In this document: piece by piece, positions 16,448 through 24,307 of the stretch
Numbering within the stretch: the stretch's first letter is position 1
Layout: the number at the start of each line of letters is the position of its first letter
From: Halomicronema sp. CCY15110
GTDB taxonomy: Bacteria; Cyanobacteriota; Cyanobacteriia; Phormidesmidales; Phormidesmidaceae
NCBI RefSeq assembly: GCF_016888165.1
Contig: NZ_JACSWC010000394.1
Coordinates: 1 to 42,269, forward strand
Length of the DNA stretch: 42,269 nucleotides
Direction: 5' to 3'
Translations under genes and position numbers: made by a program
The notes under the pieces: generated by a model
What the model was told of the DNA's origin: nothing
Seen by the model: the letters and a program-made list of their open reading frames with translations, nothing else
The model's database searches: none

Positions 16448-17671
16448 TTATCTCTGAGCCTGAACTTTTAAGGGACGACCACGCCAAGTCCAGCCCCAGC
16501 CCGTTTCGGTTTTAATGATGGAGCCAATGGCGATCGCGGCTACCAGTAAGCCACTCAACCAACTCAGCCAGAAATATCGCAACGGTTGCCGAAACCGCTG
16601 CGCAGTCTCCCGGCGATAGACGTATTGCCGCACAATTGCCCCCATCCCCAGTAGCACTGTCGCGATACCAATTAACGACCCGCCATTGCTGATCAGCACC
16701 AGCGCTAATCCCAACCCCAGCCAGGGAGCCGTAAAAACGACCAACATCGACAAAGCCGAATAGAGCGTCGAGTAAATATTGCGTCCGGCTCCCAGATAGT
16801 AGTTCTTCGTCCAGCCTTCCCAGAGGCCAGCCCAGTTTTGATACATGCGCACCTGAAACAAGTCCAGTCCTAACGCGTAGTAAAGCCGATGGCCCCGCTG
16901 CTTAATCAACCGGGCCAGAGCCACGTCTTCCACCAAGTTGTCTGCTACCGCTTGATGCCCGCCAATTGCGTCGTAGGCGGCGCGGCGAAACAACATAAAA
17001 GGGCCAGCGGCAAACGCTTGTTCCGACTGGGTGGGGTCGTTGACGGCGGCAAAGTTAAACCCAACCGCTAGAATGCTCGCCATCACGGGCTGCACCAGCC
17101 ACTCTGCTAAACAACCGCACAGAATATTGGGAACCAGACTGAGCAAGTCGATGTCGTCTTGCTCGGCTTGAGTGACAGCCGTCGCGATCGCCTTCGGGGC
17201 TAAGCGTACATCTGCATCGATAAACAGCAGATAATTGCCCGTTGCCTGGGATACTGCCTGAGTACAGGCCCAATTCTTACCCAGCCATACAGCATCCTGG
17301 GGACGGGGCGGGACGGCGATGACTTGTACCCGGTCATCTTGGTCAGCTAATGCTTGAGCCAGGGTTTTCGTGGCATCGGTGGAGTCATCATCAGCAACCA
17401 GTATCTGTAGGTCACCGGGGTTAGGCAATTCGCTATTTAAAACCGCTTTGATGCAGTCCTGAATATTAACGGCCTCGTTATAGGCAGGGATAATGACGCT
17501 CACCAGCGGCAAAGCAGTCGGCTGATCTGTCAAGGGAGCTATCCTGGGTGCCTCGTCCAGGGACTGGCGCTGGAGGCCAAAGAAGACCACCATGCCGTAT
17601 ATACTCAGCAGCGATAAGCCAGCCGATAGATATAAAGCCAGCACCATCTCCATCGACACAGTTTCTATCAT
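16448..17671 (-). CDS. Membrane glycosyltransferase family 2, CruG-like
   Basis: This 407-residue protein has an N-terminal membrane helix (10-32) and a GT-A domain with LVSVIIPAYNEA (56-67), DDDSTD (94-99), the metal-binding DAD at 152-154, and the acceptor-side WEGWTKNYYLGAGR. Three to four membrane helices follow after residue 310. The NWACTQAV phrase and this layout resemble CruG, which adds the sugar to the 2'-hydroxyl of myxol to make myxoxanthophyll-type carotenoids in cyanobacteria. HpnB-type and other GT2 enzymes share the layout, so the substrate is inferred. It forms a two-gene unit with the downstream hydrolase. Confidence 0.8.
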   Translation of the reverse strand: MIETVSMEMVLALYLSAGLSLLSIYGMVVFFGLQRQSLDEAPRIAPLTDQPTALPLVSVIIPAYNEAVNIQDCIKAVLNSELPNPGDLQILVADDDSTDATKTLAQALADQDDRVQVIAVPPRPQDAVWLGKNWACTQAVSQATGNYLLFIDADVRLAPKAIATAVTQAEQDDIDLLSLVPNILCGCLAEWLVQPVMASILAVGFNFAAVNDPTQSEQAFAAGPFMLFRRAAYDAIGGHQAVADNLVEDVALARLIKQRGHRLYYALGLDLFQVRMYQNWAGLWEGWTKNYYLGAGRNIYSTLYSALSMLVVFTAPWLGLGLALVLISNGGSLIGIATVLLGMGAIVRQYVYRRETAQRFRQPLRYFWLSWLSGLLVAAIAIGSIIKTETGWGWTWRGRPLKVQAQR

Positions 17672-17873
17672 GATGAAGTGCTCACCCTCTTCGTCAGCTG
17701 TGCTAAGGAATTTTTATTGCGCATATACTTCATGATCGTTGCTTAGCGGCCTATTCGGTTTTCTCAGTGTCCTCTCAACTCAAGAAACGTCTGGTTCTTC
17801 ACACATTTGGAGAACGCTTTGGCTCGGGGAACGCTTGGTTAAAGCTCTGAACTCTGAACTGGATGACCTGATA

Positions 17874-18593
17874 TTATCCGGCGGTTGGAGCGGCAGACTC
17901 ATGACCCGCTGCTTCGCCCCAGATCGCCTCTAAGCGTTGGTCGCGCCCGCAGGCATAGCGGTAGACCTTGTAGCGCACTGAATGGGTTTGATAATAGTTC
18001 TGGTGGTAGTCTTCGGCTGGGTAAAAAGCCGAAGTGGCCAAGATTTCGGTGGCGATCGCCTGGTTGAATTTTGTTGCTGCTAATGCTTGCTTGGAGGATT
18101 CAGCCGCTGCTGCTTGTTGTTCGTCTTGATAAAAGATGGCTGAGCGATACTGGCTGCCTTTGTCACAAAACTGGCCGCGATCATCCACCGGATCGACGTT
18201 ATGCCAGAAGACCTCTAGCAATTGGTCGTAGCTGACCTGAGCGGGATTGTACGTGACTTTCACCGCTTCGACGTGCCCCGTGCCTCCCCCAGAAACCTGC
18301 ATGTAACTGGGGTTAGCCACGGTGCCGCCGGTATATCCCGAAGTTGTGCTGATGACGCCGGGCAATTCGTCAAAGGGCTTTTCCATACACCAAAAGCAGC
18401 CACCCGCAAAAATCGCGGTACTCGTGTTGTCAGTGCTGGCTGGGCGATCGACATCCGGCGGCGCGATCGCTGCATTGGCGGCCCAAACGGGAGACGCAAA
18501 CGTCAGCGTCAAACTTAAAATGCCGAGAATCAGACGGAGCCATGGACGGGTCATTGAGCGTACGGTGAAATCAACTTCCTTAAACCATGACAT
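17874..18593 (-). CDS. msrA: Exported peptide-methionine (S)-S-oxide reductase MsrA
   Basis: This 239-residue protein has a signal peptide that begins either at Met1 or, more typically, at Met14 (MTRPWLRLILGILSLTLTF, cleavage near PVWAANA). The MsrA domain starts at about 58 with the GCFWC motif (Cys66 catalytic). Conserved features follow: GYTGG, GHVEAVKVTYNP, FWHNVDPVDDRGQFCDKGSQYRSAI (in two parts) and the C-terminal YACGR. The later cysteines can act as resolving residues. It reduces methionine-S-sulfoxide in exported proteins and complements MsrB at 12749-13363. It lies between the recombinase and the glycosyltransferase genes without tight coupling to either. Confidence 0.93.
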   Translation of the reverse strand: MSWFKEVDFTVRSMTRPWLRLILGILSLTLTFASPVWAANAAIAPPDVDRPASTDNTSTAIFAGGCFWCMEKPFDELPGVISTTSGYTGGTVANPSYMQVSGGGTGHVEAVKVTYNPAQVSYDQLLEVFWHNVDPVDDRGQFCDKGSQYRSAIFYQDEQQAAAAESSKQALAATKFNQAIATEILATSAFYPAEDYHQNYYQTHSVRYKVYRYACGRDQRLEAIWGEAAGHESAAPTAG

Positions 18594-18632
18594 ATTTCTT
18601 CACAAGCGATCGCTCCAATCGACTTGAGAAAC

Positions 18633-18669
18633 CCGGTTGAGTGACTCGCTTCACCAGTTACTCAACTGG
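18633..18669. terminator. Imperfect 13-bp hairpin downstream of the recombinase gene
   Basis: Positions 18633-18645 pair with 18657-18669. Two positions pair as G-U wobbles in the plus-strand RNA and mismatch in the minus-strand RNA. It lies 22 bases past the recombinase stop codon and upstream of msrA. No strong T tract follows on the minus strand, so the terminator role is tentative. Confidence 0.45.
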
Positions 18670-18690
18670 CGGCCAATTCTGAGCAAGAGA

Positions 18691-19839
18691 TTATCCCTTG
18701 AGGGCGGCCCGCACCGCCTGCTGCTGATCGCGGCGCGTAATCCACCGATGGTACGTACGGTTATGAATCGCCACGGAGTGCCCCATCATGCGCGCCGCCA
18801 CTGTATCGGGCACCCCCAGCAAAATAGTGCGTACCGCCCAGGCGTGGCGCAAATCATAAGGAGAAAACGGCATCTTGTAACGCTGGAACTGGAGCGTCAC
18901 CTGCTGGCCGATACGCTGCAAGGTGGTGCGCTGCAAATTGGTCTCAATGTCCGGCAAGCAGACCGTCCTCAAGTCAAATTCGGCAATCCACTCGGGGGGA
19001 AAAGGCCAGACGTCATGGGCTCCGGTTTTGGTGGTGTCGAGCACTTCGATCGCCGCTTCGGTATCCCCCGACTGCAATGCCTGATAATCGCTGAAAAACA
19101 CCTCATGATTGCGCAGGCCGTACACCGCCATCGCGCCGTAGACAAACTGCCAAGCCGGATTGGGAATGCGGTGGAAGCATTCGACAATTTGCTCATCGGT
19201 GGGCAAATCTCGCCGTTGGGTACGGCTGCTGCCATATTTGCCCCACAGCGTTTTCAAATCAACGGGCAACTCTAGCGAGAGAAACTGCGCCAACGCTTCC
19301 ATCGCGGTGCAGCAGACCTGCCGACTGCGAGAATTTGCCTGCGTCTCTTTCACCGTCGCCACGATCGCCTCGGGCACACTCAAGCTGGGGCGGCGATCGC
19401 TGAGCGACTGCAACTTTCTCAAATAGGGTGCGTAGGCTTTGCTCCATGTCGCTTGCACCGAGGCGGGATGCTTATCGGGGTCGGCTTGGGCTTCCGCCAG
19501 GTAATGTTGCTCAAAGGCTGCAATTTTGTCCGCCAGGGCATCTGACCCCAGCACGAGGCCAGACTGCACGAGATAGTTGCGCCAGTCAAAGGTGCCCTCA
19601 ATCAGCTTGGCGGCAATGACCTTAGCCTCCTGCTCCGCCTGTTTCAAAGCTGCTTTATTCGCCGGTAGTTTTAGGGGAATGCGCTGCTGATAGGGGCGGG
19701 TGCGATCGCTGCCAGGGCGCGGCGGCAACGTGCCACGTAGCGCCAACATATCGCCCCGCCGCTCGACTTTGAGCCCGAGCCGGGCCGCTTTGAACCGAAC
19801 ATTCACCTGATCGAGATGGGCATCTAAGGGATGAGGCAT
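18691..19839 (-). CDS. Tyrosine-family site-specific recombinase
   Basis: This 382-residue protein (counted from the ATG at 19839) has an N-terminal DNA-binding part with a SAM-like core domain (about 90-200) and a C-terminal catalytic domain. The catalytic set is Arg243 (GLRNHE), Lys271 (TTKTGAHDV), Arg331 (YDLRHAWAVR), His354 (MMGHS) and the nucleophile Tyr363 (RTYHRW). The first His of the usual HxxR is Tyr328 here. An upstream ATG at 19938 would add 33 residues and bring the gene to within 24 bases of petM. A candidate promoter at 19897-19925 favours the shorter form. No attachment-site duplication or cargo genes accompany it, so it may be a resident recombinase rather than part of an active element. 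Confidence 0.88.
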   Translation of the reverse strand: MPHPLDAHLDQVNVRFKAARLGLKVERRGDMLALRGTLPPRPGSDRTRPYQQRIPLKLPANKAALKQAEQEAKVIAAKLIEGTFDWRNYLVQSGLVLGSDALADKIAAFEQHYLAEAQADPDKHPASVQATWSKAYAPYLRKLQSLSDRRPSLSVPEAIVATVKETQANSRSRQVCCTAMEALAQFLSLELPVDLKTLWGKYGSSRTQRRDLPTDEQIVECFHRIPNPAWQFVYGAMAVYGLRNHEVFFSDYQALQSGDTEAAIEVLDTTKTGAHDVWPFPPEWIAEFDLRTVCLPDIETNLQRTTLQRIGQQVTLQFQRYKMPFSPYDLRHAWAVRTILLGVPDTVAARMMGHSVAIHNRTYHRWITRRDQQQAVRAALKG

Positions 19840-19896
19840 TTTCCAGCGGTCGGCATCAGCGACACAAAGACTAAACGTGAGACCTTGAAACTGTAA

Positions 19897-19925
19897 AATA
19901 AACGGTGCGAACACAGCGTTTTCAA
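19897..19925 (-). promoter_or_regulatory. Candidate recombinase promoter
   Basis: Read on the minus strand, TTGAAA (19925-19920), a 17-base spacer and TTTATT (19902-19897) give a plausible -35/-10 pair. Transcription would start upstream of the ATG at 19839. It lies within the potential longer reading frame and close to petM. Not tested. Confidence 0.35.
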
Positions 19926-19962
19926 CGATTAAACGCAATTAAGCATAGGAGCTAAATTCATC

Positions 19963-20067
19963 ATGGGCGGCGAAATTACTAGTACAGCTATTCTATTGTT
20001 TGTTCTGACCTTAGTGGGTCTGGGCTTAGGCTTTGTCATGCTGAAACTTCAGGGCGGCGAAGAATAG
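19963..20067 (+). CDS. petM: Cytochrome b6-f complex subunit PetM
   Basis: This is a 34-codon gene, easily missed. The product starts MGGEITSTAILLFVL and ends GFVMLKLQGGEE. It is one transmembrane helix with a short acidic N-terminus and the PetM hallmark LK(L/I)QGGE at the C-terminus. PetM (subunit VII) is one of the four small single-helix subunits at the periphery of the cytochrome b6f complex in thylakoids. An AGGAG lies about 10 bases before the ATG. It is divergent from the recombinase gene and 90 bases upstream of ycf39, from which it is separated by a hairpin. The length matches family members of 32-38 residues. Confidence 0.9.
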   Translation: MGGEITSTAILLFVLTLVGLGLGFVMLKLQGGEE

Positions 20068-20077
20068 GTTTGCTAAA

Positions 20078-20111
20078 AACCCCAGGGATAATCCGTCAGA
20101 CACCTGGGGTT
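20078..20111. terminator. 9-bp hairpin between petM and ycf39
   Basis: AACCCCAGG at 20078-20086 pairs with CCTGGGGTT at 20103-20111. It lies 10 bases after the petM stop. On the plus strand no U tract follows. On the minus strand a run of five T follows. It may attenuate petM transcripts or stabilise their 3' end. Confidence 0.6.
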
Positions 20112-20157
20112 CATCTGCTATGGTTAGAAGAACGTAAACTTTTGTTTCTAAATTCTC

Positions 20158-21114
20158 ATGAAACTTTTGGTCGTCGGTGCCACTGGCACGCTGGGCAGAC
20201 AGATTGTTCGCCGAGCGCTGGATGAAGGGCATGAGGTGCAGTGCTTAGTTCGCAGCTTTCAGCGCGGTGCTTTCTTGCGAGAGTGGGGTGCTCAGTTGCT
20301 GCGCGGCAATCTTTGTGCGCCTCAGACGCTGCCCCCTATTTTAGAAGGGGTGGATGCCGTCATTGATGCGGCCACGGCGCGACCCACGGACGCGATCGAC
20401 CGGGTTGATTGGAATGGCAAGGTCAATCTCATCAAGGCTGCTAAGGCCGCAGGCGTTAACCGCTACATCTTCATTTCTATCCTGGGAGCCGAAAAGTATC
20501 CCGACGTGCCCTTGATGAATATCAAGCATTGCACTGAGAAGTTTTTGGCAGAATCGGGGCTCGATTACACGATTCTCAAACCCTGTGGCTTTTTGCAGGG
20601 CTTGATTGGTCAATACGCGATTCCCATCCTTGAGAAGCAGGGAATCTGGGTGATGAATGGGGCGGCACCCATTGCTTACATGAACACCCAGGATATCGCC
20701 CGATTTGCGATCGCGGCGCTCGGCAACCCTGACACGGTCAAACGGAGTTTTCCCCTGGCGGGCAGTCGGGCCTGGGACTCGAACGAAATCATTCGTCTGT
20801 GCGAACGCCTCACTGGACAAGATTCGCGGGTGTCTCGCATGCCACTTGGGCTATTGCGTGCTGTCAAAAAGATGCTGTCCTACTTCGAATGGGGCTGGAA
20901 TGTGGCCGATCGCCTCGCCTTTACCGAAGTGGTCGTGGGGTCTGACGCGCTCATTGCGCCGATGGACGAAGTTTACGAAACCTTTCACATCGATTCTGGC
21001 GAGATTACCACCGTTGAAGAGTATCTGGGCGAATACTTTGGCCGCATTATGAAAAAGCTCCGCGAACTCGACTACGATCGCGAAAAAGCCAGCAAGAAAA
21101 AGCTACCTTTTTAA
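20158..21114 (+). CDS. ycf39: Ycf39/HCF244-type atypical short-chain dehydrogenase, PSII assembly
   Basis: This 318-residue protein starts with the NAD(P)-binding motif VVGATGTLGR (Gly7, Gly10, Gly13). It continues with the conserved NLIKAAKAAGVNRYIFISILGA, CTEKFLAESGLDYTILKPCGF and the C-terminal EYLGEYFGRIMKKLRELDYDRE block (in sequence order). Ycf39 and plant HCF244 associate with High-light-inducible proteins and assist chlorophyll delivery to newly made D1 during photosystem II assembly, on the stromal (cytoplasmic) thylakoid face. Length and both termini are complete. It lies directly downstream of petM, giving a small photosynthesis-related pair, although the intervening hairpin leaves cotranscription open. 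Confidence 0.93.
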   Translation: MKLLVVGATGTLGRQIVRRALDEGHEVQCLVRSFQRGAFLREWGAQLLRGNLCAPQTLPPILEGVDAVIDAATARPTDAIDRVDWNGKVNLIKAAKAAGVNRYIFISILGAEKYPDVPLMNIKHCTEKFLAESGLDYTILKPCGFLQGLIGQYAIPILEKQGIWVMNGAAPIAYMNTQDIARFAIAALGNPDTVKRSFPLAGSRAWDSNEIIRLCERLTGQDSRVSRMPLGLLRAVKKMLSYFEWGWNVADRLAFTEVVVGSDALIAPMDEVYETFHIDSGEITTVEEYLGEYFGRIMKKLRELDYDREKASKKKLPF

Positions 21115-21132
21115 GCACGTTAGGGCGTCCTG

Positions 21133-21159
21133 AAGCGGGCGATCGAGGGCCGCCCGTTT
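21133..21159 (+). terminator. ycf39 terminator hairpin
   Basis: AAGCGGGCG at 21133-21141 pairs with CGCCCGTTT at 21151-21159, with one G-U pair. It begins 18 bases after the ycf39 stop codon and ends in TTTG. It is the best terminator candidate in this region. Confidence 0.7.
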
Positions 21160-21271
21160 GTACATTGTGCGTTGGGACAGACCTTTTCCCCAGGGCACGA
21201 TGGCAATTAGACCAGCGGTTCTGACGTATGCGATTAGGAATCAGGATTGTATAAAATCCAAGTCTTGTCAG

Positions 21272-21316
21272 GCAGGCATCTTGCCTGCATGTGGACAGCC
21301 GTCTCGGCTGTCCACA
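21272..21316. repeat. Pair of adjacent palindromic repeats
   Basis: GCAGGCA (21272-21278) and TGCCTGC (21282-21288) form one perfect dyad with a 3-base loop. TGTGGACAGCC (21290-21300) and GGCTGTCCACA (21306-21316) form a second with a 5-base loop. Short dyads with these core words are frequent in cyanobacterial spacers. Confidence 0.7.
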
Positions 21317-21428
21317 CATAATTAAATTCCCATTCCTTAGGGTTTGCTCGTCGTGAAAATACTCAGGCTCAGCTACCCAGCGCCCTATCCACTGACCTCA
21401 GCCGAGAAGTTAGTTTCTCACTGATCTT

Positions 21429-22499
21429 TTACTGCAGCTTGAGCGCGTTTCCGTGGTTGATGTATTCGCTCACGACCCCCTGGCGGAACGTTATCGTGCT
21501 GTTGCCAAAACTAAATACTTCTTTACAGCTACTGTCCAATCGGCTCACGGCTGTCGGCGTTTGCTGCTCGGCCTGCAAGACATCAACCCGATCAGCGCCA
21601 ATCGTCCAAAAAGTGGCGGTCGCTTGACCCTTTGCCATCGTTGGCATCATCGCCACGCTCAGATTGCCATTGGTGTTGGTGTAGCCAATGACGCGATCGT
21701 CGGCCAACTGGACAATGCTGCTGCCATAGTGCAAGGTCACGGCATTCTGAAACGTGCTCGTACGGGTTGGCGTTCCTTGAATTTGGAAAACCTCTTCTTG
21801 GGAAGACCCAATCGCCCAATTTTCCGGCGAAGCCTGGAATGACAAGGCTACTTGCCCATCCCCCAACACTTTGAGATTGCCATCCGAATCACTGAAATCA
21901 ACGACATAGCCATTCTTTAGCTCAACAATACTGTCGCCGTAGTACATCACCTCTTTACAAGAATTGCCGTACTGCGTCATCCGCGCCGGCATGCCCTGCA
22001 AGGCGACCACCAGTTCGCGATCGGAACCAATTGTCCAATAGGACTGCGCCTCCGGATTGATGGGAGCGCGGGAATCAATGTTGCTCTGGGCGTACTGGAG
22101 GTTGCGCGCATATTCAACCTGCTTTTGCTGCGCCATCTCATAGCTGGAATGTGACGCTGGTACCGATTCCATCTTGGTCAGCGCCTGCTGCCACAAAATC
22201 GCGACTTGACTCCACTCTTCGCGGTATTCAGCACTTTGAGTCAACTCAGCTGCACTCATCGCTTGGCGCGATCCCTGAGCAAAGGGGTCTTCGAGCGACG
22301 TGGTGGCGTTATCCGGCTGGGGTCTTAATAAGGAAAAGTTTGCTGCCAGCCCTAACCACATGCCGCCAATGCCAATGCTGACGCCTACTAGAGTCCACAG
22401 CAATTTGGTGCGAAAGGCTTTGCGATGGTTAGTAAGTTCAAAGGTATATAAGGGCTCAGATTGATGGCCTTCAAGCTCTGGATGGCGATTTTCTGACAT
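21429..22499 (-). CDS. Membrane-anchored protein with three internal repeats, function unknown
   Basis: I do not recognise this 356-residue protein. It has a short polar N-terminus, one membrane helix at about 33-57, a helical stretch at about 85-140, and then three copies of a roughly 57-residue beta-rich unit at 155-211, 228-282 and 298-355. Each unit begins W-T/A-I-G, continues with a Q-x-x-(T)P segment and a YG/FG-x-S-x-(I/V) segment, and ends near G-N-(L/A). Units 1 and 3 share an S-C-K-E-V segment, which reads N-A-V in unit 2. The topology puts the repeats outside the cytoplasm if the helix is a signal anchor. The ATG at 22499 is preferred; the frame stays open 33 codons further upstream. 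No operon partner is seen. Confidence 0.75.
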   Translation of the reverse strand: MSENRHPELEGHQSEPLYTFELTNHRKAFRTKLLWTLVGVSIGIGGMWLGLAANFSLLRPQPDNATTSLEDPFAQGSRQAMSAAELTQSAEYREEWSQVAILWQQALTKMESVPASHSSYEMAQQKQVEYARNLQYAQSNIDSRAPINPEAQSYWTIGSDRELVVALQGMPARMTQYGNSCKEVMYYGDSIVELKNGYVVDFSDSDGNLKVLGDGQVALSFQASPENWAIGSSQEEVFQIQGTPTRTSTFQNAVTLHYGSSIVQLADDRVIGYTNTNGNLSVAMMPTMAKGQATATFWTIGADRVDVLQAEQQTPTAVSRLDSSCKEVFSFGNSTITFRQGVVSEYINHGNALKLQ

Positions 22500-22971
22500 A
22501 CACAGTGATGGTAGGAGGGCGCTCAGTACAGAGCGTGAGTCAACAACTCTGATGGCAAGAGAATGCAGACTGGGAGAAATACGTAAATGCTCAGTCAATT
22601 TTAACGACCCTGGTTCCTGCGAACCAATATTGAACGGTTTGTATGGTTTCTTGACTGTTTCTTGATGATGGGAGCAGTGAGCTTCACAGACTCTTGATAT
22701 TTCTCCAGGGGCGATGATGTGCTGCGTGGAGAAACACGGAGGCTTGGTGAGTGGGCTGCTGTGAAAGCGGGGATCTGATACACAGTGCAGTAAGTGCCAT
22801 CACTTACAGGTGATAGGGGGAGCACTGGGCTGGGGGCCGCATCGCAGGCATATCGCTCTCTCCAAATGCCGCCAAACGCGAGCAAGGCTGGCAACCACGG
22901 GTGTTGGCGAAAGCCATGATTCGCAACTCGCACTGAAATCCTAGTCTGATGCTGTTTGGCGAACTCGGGGT
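22500..22971. other. 472-base spacer with a small dyad
   Basis: It lies between two minus-strand genes. GTAAGTG (22790-22796) and CACTTAC (22801-22807) form a 7-bp dyad with a 4-base loop, possibly an operator. An open frame at 22601-23005 overlaps the end of the next gene and has no protein-like character. Confidence 0.4.
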
Positions 22972-23310
22972 TTAGAAATTTGGCGCGTCTGCGGCCTCCG
23001 AACAATCATGGGCATCCGATGCCCAAGTGCTCATGGCACGTAATTCATCCGGAATTTGGGCATCGGGTGGAAATTCGAGCAGGGTCTCGCGATCGCCTAA
23101 ATATCCCGACATGGCAAACGAGGTCAACAGACGACACAGAGCAATCCACACCGACTGCTCAAATTCCCACGGTTGATCAAAGCGGGCCGTGTCAGCGATC
23201 GATTTCAGGGCCCAAAAGTAACTGTTGCGGACCACTGACCCCTGCTTTTTGTAGGGGGGCACGTCATCTTGGTGGATGAGCAAAACGGACGAGTCAACGT
23301 AACAGCGCAT
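22972..23310 (-). CDS. Small hypothetical protein, 112 aa
   Basis: Starting at the ATG at 23310, the product reads MRCYVDSSVLLIHQDDVPPY, then an aromatic-rich helix region (RNSYFWALKSIADTARF, WEFEQSVWIALCRLLTSF) and an acidic tail. There is no membrane segment or signal peptide. I do not recognise the family. Composition is protein-like and the frame includes a HIP1 GCGATCGC, as in neighbouring genes. It is divergent from the ABC transporter gene, with about 140 bases between them. An upstream start at 23361 would add 17 residues. Confidence 0.55.
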   Translation of the reverse strand: MRCYVDSSVLLIHQDDVPPYKKQGSVVRNSYFWALKSIADTARFDQPWEFEQSVWIALCRLLTSFAMSGYLGDRETLLEFPPDAQIPDELRAMSTWASDAHDCSEAADAPNF

Positions 23311-23447
23311 ATTTCCCAATTCCTTTATCCCAACGCAGATTTGCCTCCAGCAGGGCACCATTATCAGCTAGACCTGCCAAGGTTTTGATACTTTTAAGCA
23401 ATGGGCTATGCATCATCCCAAACCATTACTCGCTGATTGCCTAATCT

Positions 23448-24299
23448 ATGACAGCTGCCGTTTGCGTTCAAAATTTGCACAAGGTTTACAACCGCCTCCA
23501 CGTTGTGAACGATTTATCTCTTGTCATTCAACCCGGTGAGAGCTTTGGCCTGCTGGGGCCAAATGGGGCGGGGAAGTCCACCACCATTCGCATGCTAACG
23601 ACCCTGACCCAGCCCTCGGATGGCAATTTGATCGTGGCGGGATATGACGTGCAGCGTGACCCGATGGATGTGCGGCGACAGATTGGCGTGGTGCTGCAAC
23701 AAACGAGTGTGGATGGCGACCTCACCGTTTGGGAAAATATGGAATTGCATGGGCGGATGCACCACATTTCCCAGCCGCAACGGCAAAAGCGCATTGATGA
23801 ATGGCTCGGGTTTGTCGAACTGGGCGATCGCCGCGACAGCAAAGTTAAAACGCTGTCTGGCGGCATGAAGCGACGACTGCAAATCGCCCGGGCACTGTTG
23901 CACAATCCCAAAATTTTGTTTTTGGATGAGCCCACCGTCGGTCTTGATCCGCAGACCCGCCGTCGCCTTTGGGAAATTATCCGCTCTTTGAACCAGCAAG
24001 GCATGACGATGCTGCTGACCACCCACTACATGGAAGAAGTGGAGTTTCTGTGCAATCGTATCGGGATTTTGGACCAGGGGCAGCTCATTGCCCTGGGCAC
24101 GCTGGCAGAACTGCGGCAGCGGCATGGTGAGGGCATTCTCATGCGGCAAACGGGCGATCGCTGGGATTATCAGTTTTTTGCTACCCTAGCCGAAGCCAAC
24201 GCTTATTTTGAACAACAGCCAGATAAAACCGGCATGATGACGCGCCCATCGAACTTAGAGGATATCTTTGTAGAACTCACTGGTCGCAATCTGGATTAA
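23448..24299 (+). CDS. ABC transporter ATP-binding protein (ABC-2/DrrA type)
   Basis: This 283-residue ATPase shows Walker A GPNGAGKST (37-45), the Q-loop region VVLQQTS, the signature LSGGM (136-140), Walker B ILFLDEP (156-162) and the H-loop His193 (TTHYMEE). The C-terminal extension ends PSNLEDIFVELTGRNLD, typical of ABC-2 type exporters such as drug, polysaccharide or sodium export systems. Its membrane partner is not next to it. The gene that follows after 8 bases is scpB, which is unrelated. The permease is therefore either elsewhere or shared. The substrate cannot be inferred. Confidence 0.92.
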   Translation: MTAAVCVQNLHKVYNRLHVVNDLSLVIQPGESFGLLGPNGAGKSTTIRMLTTLTQPSDGNLIVAGYDVQRDPMDVRRQIGVVLQQTSVDGDLTVWENMELHGRMHHISQPQRQKRIDEWLGFVELGDRRDSKVKTLSGGMKRRLQIARALLHNPKILFLDEPTVGLDPQTRRRLWEIIRSLNQQGMTMLLTTHYMEEVEFLCNRIGILDQGQLIALGTLAELRQRHGEGILMRQTGDRWDYQFFATLAEANAYFEQQPDKTGMMTRPSNLEDIFVELTGRNLD

Positions 24300-24307
24300 A
24301 CGCCGCT

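Noticed and set aside
22601-23005. 134-codon minus-strand frame
   Set aside because: It overlaps the end of the hypothetical gene at 22972-23310 and has a scattered Ser/Pro/Arg composition typical of chance frames.
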